The translations under genes and the position numbers were made by a program. From NCBI GenBank assembly GCA_963772065.1, contig CAVYVZ010000002.1, forward strand, positions 310,001 through 374,000: DNA of 64,000 bases, written 5' to 3'. Shown here one piece after another: positions 59,948 through 64,000 of this stretch. Numbering within the stretch: the first letter of the stretch is position 1; the number at the start of each line of letters is the position of its first letter. The DNA is from CAVYVZ01 sp963772065. Lineage in GTDB: Bacteria; Acidobacteriota; Vicinamibacteria; Vicinamibacterales; UBA2999. A model generated the notes under the pieces. The model was not told the origin of the DNA, searched no databases, and was given only the letters and a program-made list of their open reading frames with translations.

Positions 59948-62900
59948 CTAGAATAGGAACCTCAGACTCAACTGGATGTCTCGTCGATCTCCAGTCTTGG
60001 CGACAACCCGTCCGAAGTTCGCATTCGTCGGATCCGCGAAGCCGGCGCCACCGCCGGTGACGGTGCCGGTCTGCGCGTTCGCGAGGTTCGGGTGGTTCGG
60101 GAAGTTGAAGATCTCCGCGCGGAGCTGCAGCTTCCGCAGACCGCCCAACGCGAAGTTCTTGAAGAGCGCGATGTCCCACTGCTGCTGCCCCGGGTTGTAC
60201 AGCTCGTTGCGGGGAGCGTTGCCAAACGTGCCGGCGGCCGGCGCCGCGTACGCCGCCGGGTTGAACCAGAAGTTCTGATCGCTGCCGGTGGAGAACTTCT
60301 GATTCGCATTCGCGCTCGAATCGCCGACCTTGTTGTACGGCTGTCCGAACGCGCCGTCGCCAACGCCGGCGATGTCGTTCGTCCGCAGCACGCCGAAGGG
60401 TGTTCCCGTGCGGAAGAAGGACGCGCCCGAGATCTGCCAGCCACCGAGCAGGTTCTTCATCAGCGTCTCCTGCCCGCGCCCGAACGGCAGATCGTAAATG
60501 TAGTGGAAGCCGAGCACGTGCCGCCGGTCGTAGCTCGAGGGGCCCCAGTAGCCGGTGTCATCGTAGGTGTTGAAGATGACATCGCGCTTGTTGCTGCCGT
60601 TGTCCTCCGACTTGCTGAACGTGTAGGCCGCGCCCACCTTCAGCCCGTTGCTGTAGCGGCGCTCACCGCTGATCTGCAGGCTGTGGTAGATCGACTTGCC
60701 CGCGTTCTCCGAGACGCGGATCGCACCGTATCCCTTGTAGGGGCGCAGCGCCGCGATGTTCACGGTCGGATTGGCTTGGAGCGTGCCGGCCGTGAGTTGG
60801 TTGATATTTCGCTCGCGCTGGAGATACAGACCGCGACGGCCGACATAGCTCACGTCCATCACGAAGCCGAACGGGACCTCCCGCTGGATGCCCCCCGACC
60901 ACATGTAGGCGGTCGGATGCTTGAACACGGGGTCCTGCCCCTGAATGCCGAACGGCAGGTCCGTCGCGCCGCCGCCTGCTCCGCCCGGGTTGTCGACGAG
61001 CCCGTTGGCCACCGTGACCATCGGCTGGAACGGCGGGTTGCCGCCGAGCAGCGTCGAGTCGTTCAAGGTGACGCGATTGTGGAAGATACCGCTGCTCGCG
61101 CGGAGCACGGTCTTGTCGTTGAGGGAGTACGCGATGCCGAGGCGCGGCTCGATCGCGTTGCTGTGCGTCTCCGAGAAGCCGCGCGGCTCGCCGCGGAAGA
61201 GAGCCCGGACTCGCGGGTCCTGTGCCGCCACGAGGTCGTTGCCCTCGCCCTCGAACCCATCGCCCGGCAGCACGATGCCGTTGAAACGGTCGCCGCCGAC
61301 GAGACGACCGGTTGCCGGATTGATGATCGCTTCGCGCGCGCGATCGTAGAACCGCGGATCGAAGTTCGCGATGTTGTTCGTCGTCGAGTACCACGGCGGC
61401 CAGAAGGCCCAGCGGATTCCGCCTTCAATCGTGAGATTGCTCGACGGCTTCCACGAGTCCTGGATGAAGAGGTCGGTCGCCAGTGCCCGCCACTTCGTCA
61501 GGGCGCGCTGCCCGAGCTCCGCGTAGTTGCTGTAGAGCCCGAGCGCCACGTTGGCAACCGCCAGACCGGTCCCCCCTGGACGGTTGTCGATGAACTCGAA
61601 CCGGCCGTTCTGATTGTTCGTTCCGCCCGGGATCGCTGCCACGTTGATCTGATCGAAGTCGTCCTGGCCGGAGTACTCCATGACCACGCCCGCCTTCAAC
61701 GAGTGGCGTCCCTTGACGAGGGTCGTGGTGTTCGACCACGAGTGAATCGGACCGCGTGAGAACGCCGGGTACGGCCCGCCGTCCATCTCCTGGAAGCCGG
61801 TGATCGAGACGGTCGGAATCTTGTCCTCGATCTCCTTGTTCGCCGGGAAGATGTACGGATAGTTGATCCCGGTGCGGCTGCGCTGGTGCAGGCCGGTTTC
61901 GGTGAACACGTTGATGAAGACTTCGTCGAGCGAGTAGGAGTAGGTCGCCTCGTTCACGAGGTTGCTGCCCCACGTGCTCGTCCAGTTGAAGACCTGCGTG
62001 TTGTTGGGACGGTCCCAGTCCGTTCGTGCGAACGGCAGGTTGCCGCGGAAGGCGTCCACGGCCGTCCAGTTGAACCATGACCCGCGATACGTGATCTGGT
62101 GCGCGTCGCGGACGCGGTAATCGAGGCGGATCGTGTCCTTCCGCTGGTCCCGTGGATTGTCGCTGCTCTGAATCAGATTGGCCGTGCCCTGACGGAACCC
62201 GGGTGTCGGATCCGGGTACGTGTTCAGGAACGCGAGGCCGTTTGGCGACAGACGGTTCGCCGGGATGACGTTGTTCGGGAACGGCTGTCCGGTCAGCGGA
62301 TCCGTGATCACGCGGGCGCCGGCGAAGAAGCCGTTGGCCGGATTGAGCAGCTCGCTGAAGTCTCCGCGGCGCATCGCCGCCGTTGGCACCGTAATGGTGT
62401 TCGTTTCGAACTGGAAGAAGTCCACCCACTCCTGGGCGCCGAAGAAGAACAGCCGGTTCCTGAACCGCTCGCCAGGCACCGGACCACCGACGGAGTAGGC
62501 CCACTGCTTGTAGTCGAACGGCGCCGGTCCGCTGCTCTCCGCGGGATTGGTGCTGCGGTTGCGCGACCACGTGTTCGCCTGGAGCGACTCGTCCCGGTAG
62601 TACATCGAGGCGTTGCCGCTGTACCGATTGCTGCCGCTCTTCGTGACGAACCGGATCTGGCCGCCGCTGGCGCGCCCGTATTCCGGCATGTAGTTCGCCG
62701 TGAGGACCTGGACCTCCTGCACCGCGTCAACGTCCTGAATGCCGATGATGGTTCCGGTCGACCGCGTCCGGACGCCGACCGCGCCGTCGATCGAAATCGT
62801 GTTCTCGTCGGCGCGGCTGCCGTTGATGTTGAAGCCGCCGTTGCCGAGGTCGTCGAACCCGCGGCTGTTGAACGCGCCGCCGCTGACGCCGGCCTTGAGG

Positions 62901-63364
62901 CCGACGACGCCGATCGGGTTGCGTCCGGAGAACGACATCAGCTCGATGTCCTTCGCCTCGACGGTCTTGCGAACCGTGACGTCGGTCTGGAGGGGTGTCG
63001 CCTCAGCCGTCACGGTGATGGCTTCGCTGATGGCGCCCGTTTCGAGCGTCGCATCGATCGCCATGCTCGCTGCGGCGTCGAGCGTGATCCCCGACTGAAC
63101 GGATTTCTTGAAGCCTTCGAGCTCAACGGCCACGTCGTACGTTCCCGGCGTCAGCGCCGGGAAGGAGTAGTAGCCTGTGGTATCCGTGACGGTCGTGCGC
63201 ACCTGTTGTGTCTGTGAGTGCGTCGCGGTCACGGTGGCGCCGGGAACGACGGCGCCGGTCTGGTCTTTAACAAATCCTGCGATTCGACCTCTATCGGACT
63301 GGGCGACGGCAGGTGCGGCAACGAGCGCCACGAGCGCAAGCGCCGCAAGGCAGGCACGGGTCAT
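59948..63364 (-). CDS. TonB-dependent receptor with N-terminal carboxypeptidase-regulatory domain
   Basis: 1138 residues, outer membrane. Signal peptide (ACLAALALVALVAAPAVAQ), beta-sandwich domain (RIAGFVKDQTGAVVPGATVTAT...LEGFKKSVQSGI, about 24-110), plug domain (SIDGAVGVRTRSTG..., YGRASGGQIRFVTKSGSNRYSG) and a long beta-barrel ending in DIQLSLRFLF with terminal Phe. This is the acidobacterial 'Oar-like' receptor type; the ligand is unknown. GAGGAGG precedes ATG 63364. No partner uptake genes are in view. Confidence 0.92.
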   Translation of the reverse strand: MTRACLAALALVALVAAPAVAQSDRGRIAGFVKDQTGAVVPGATVTATHSQTQQVRTTVTDTTGYYSFPALTPGTYDVAVELEGFKKSVQSGITLDAAASMAIDATLETGAISEAITVTAEATPLQTDVTVRKTVEAKDIELMSFSGRNPIGVVGLKAGVSGGAFNSRGFDDLGNGGFNINGSRADENTISIDGAVGVRTRSTGTIIGIQDVDAVQEVQVLTANYMPEYGRASGGQIRFVTKSGSNRYSGNASMYYRDESLQANTWSRNRSTNPAESSGPAPFDYKQWAYSVGGPVPGERFRNRLFFFGAQEWVDFFQFETNTITVPTAAMRRGDFSELLNPANGFFAGARVITDPLTGQPFPNNVIPANRLSPNGLAFLNTYPDPTPGFRQGTANLIQSSDNPRDQRKDTIRLDYRVRDAHQITYRGSWFNWTAVDAFRGNLPFARTDWDRPNNTQVFNWTSTWGSNLVNEATYSYSLDEVFINVFTETGLHQRSRTGINYPYIFPANKEIEDKIPTVSITGFQEMDGGPYPAFSRGPIHSWSNTTTLVKGRHSLKAGVVMEYSGQDDFDQINVAAIPGGTNNQNGRFEFIDNRPGGTGLAVANVALGLYSNYAELGQRALTKWRALATDLFIQDSWKPSSNLTIEGGIRWAFWPPWYSTTNNIANFDPRFYDRAREAIINPATGRLVGGDRFNGIVLPGDGFEGEGNDLVAAQDPRVRALFRGEPRGFSETHSNAIEPRLGIAYSLNDKTVLRASSGIFHNRVTLNDSTLLGGNPPFQPMVTVANGLVDNPGGAGGGATDLPFGIQGQDPVFKHPTAYMWSGGIQREVPFGFVMDVSYVGRRGLYLQRERNINQLTAGTLQANPTVNIAALRPYKGYGAIRVSENAGKSIYHSLQISGERRYSNGLKVGAAYTFSKSEDNGSNKRDVIFNTYDDTGYWGPSSYDRRHVLGFHYIYDLPFGRGQETLMKNLLGGWQISGASFFRTGTPFGVLRTNDIAGVGDGAFGQPYNKVGDSSANANQKFSTGSDQNFWFNPAAYAAPAAGTFGNAPRNELYNPGQQQWDIALFKNFALGGLRKLQLRAEIFNFPNHPNLANAQTGTVTGGGAGFADPTNANFGRVVAKTGDRRDIQLSLRFLF

Positions 63365-63498
63365 GGTCTAAACCTCCTCAGTAGTGCCCGGATCTGGCTG
63401 CGTTCAAAACAAGTGCGCGATGCTAATACGTTTTAGCTGCCCGGTTCAAGGGCAAGTCGCACTACAATCGGCGATCAATCGACGAGGTGACGACAGGG

Positions 63499-64000
63499 AT
63501 GCAAATTCTTCGAAACCGGAAAGAGTACGACGTCTGCATCGTGGGGTCCGGCGCGGGAGGCGGGATGGCGGCGAAGGTGCTCACCGACGCGGGCGCCAAC
63601 GTCGTGATGCTCGAGGCCGGCGTGATGTGGGACCCGGTGAAAGACTCCAAGATGTTTGCGTGGTCATACCAGTCGCCCCGGCGCGGCGCCGCCATACCCG
63701 AGCGGCAGTTCGGCGAATTCGACGCCGGGCTCGGCGGATGGACGCTCGACGGCGAGCCCTACACGACCGCCCCAGGAAACGAATTCGATTGGTTTCGTAC
63801 CCGGATGCTGGGTGGTCGGACCAATCACTGGGGACGAATCTCTCTTCGCTTCGGACCGGATGACTTCCGCCGCCGCAGCCTCGACGGCCTCGGCGACGAC
63901 TGGCCGATCTCCTACGACGAGCTCAAGCCGGTACTACGACAAGGTGGACGAGCTCGTCGGGATTTTCGGATCGCAGGAGGGCCTGCCCAACGAGCCCGAC
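63499..64000 (+). CDS. GMC-family FAD oxidoreductase, N-terminal part, cut by window end, frameshifted
   Basis: From ATG 63499: YDVCIVGSGAGGGMAAKVLTDAGANVVMLEAG is the FAD fold of GMC oxidoreductases, followed by MLGGRTNHWGRISLRFGPDDF. The expected ELKPYYDKVDELVGIFGSQEG is reached only if an extra base at 63930-63931 (at a GTAC) is dropped. Only about 167 residues are visible. Relatives are choline/glucose dehydrogenase-like, often with a Tat-exported small subunit. Confidence 0.8.
   Translation, partial: MQILRNRKEYDVCIVGSGAGGGMAAKVLTDAGANVVMLEAGVMWDPVKDSKMFAWSYQSPRRGAAIPERQFGEFDAGLGGWTLDGEPYTTAPGNEFDWFRTRMLGGRTNHWGRISLRFGPDDFRRRSLDGLGDDWPISYDELKPVLRQGGRARRDFRIAGGPAQRAR

Noticed and set aside
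60092..61759. Plus-strand frame opposite the TonB receptor
   Set aside because: Shadow of the receptor gene; no motifs.

Overview
The window is a GC-rich bacterial chromosome segment, most like Acidobacteriota (class Vicinamibacteria is my best guess). The evidence is lineage-style: an ADOP-type orphan permease with a PadR repressor, a TonB receptor with an N-terminal carboxypeptidase-regulatory domain, a ToxR/CadC-like winged-helix protein with a TolB-like propeller, two PSMA-like M28 peptidases, and several Tat- or Sec-exported 'cytosolic-type' enzymes. No rRNA, tRNA, CRISPR array or intact transposase was seen. Genes are dense and many overlap by 1 or 4 bases. At least six starts sit exactly six bases after a TANNNT hexamer, which suggests frequent leaderless transcription.

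Layout. 0-3.4 kb: PadR-ADOP permease operon bracketed by two clusters of one intergenic repeat. 3.4-21.2 kb: scattered catabolic and secreted enzymes (YfiT-like DinB, D-aminoacylase, broken GNAT, P5C dehydrogenase, M28 peptidase, two PYROXD2-like oxidoreductases, GcvT-like protein, serine hydrolase, exported FAH-family protein, nitrilase-like protein, DoxX). 21.2-33.7 kb: the metabolic core. Kynureninase and tryptophan 2,3-dioxygenase lie near a six-gene, end-overlapping operon (creatininase-family hydrolase, SDR, RidA-like, crotonase, acyl-CoA dehydrogenase, flavin monooxygenase fused to an Old Yellow Enzyme) and a divergent benzoate-type CoA ligase. I read this as tryptophan to kynurenine to anthranilate to 2-aminobenzoyl-CoA, followed by ring reduction and beta-oxidation-like steps. 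33.7-46.4 kb: Rieske oxygenase, permease, TPR, cupin, membrane MutS-like ATPase, PIG-L protein, MocR regulator, second M28 peptidase, DUF2461. 46.4-59.7 kb: D-lactate/glycolate-type oxidase, parC, permease, ToxR-like protein, hydrolase, DinB, NYN protein, DUF1835 protein, parE. 59.7-64 kb: repeat-rich gap, TonB receptor, start of a GMC oxidoreductase.

Many conserved genes are broken by single-base indels (about fourteen). About half of these lie at or within about five bases of a GTAC tetramer, and most others fall in short G/C runs. That looks more like systematic read or assembly error, possibly linked to base modification, than like a decaying genome. I annotate these genes at full length and mark the break. 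The tatC remnant and the GNAT gene contain true in-frame stop codons and are called pseudogenes.

The intergenic DNA carries several dispersed repeat families: GGTGCRATC clusters (three), a MITE-like element with inverted ends (two), a GGCTTAAGGCTTAGGGCTC hairpin (two), a TCTGAACMGGTAC motif (two places) and a 127-bp GC-rich hairpin.
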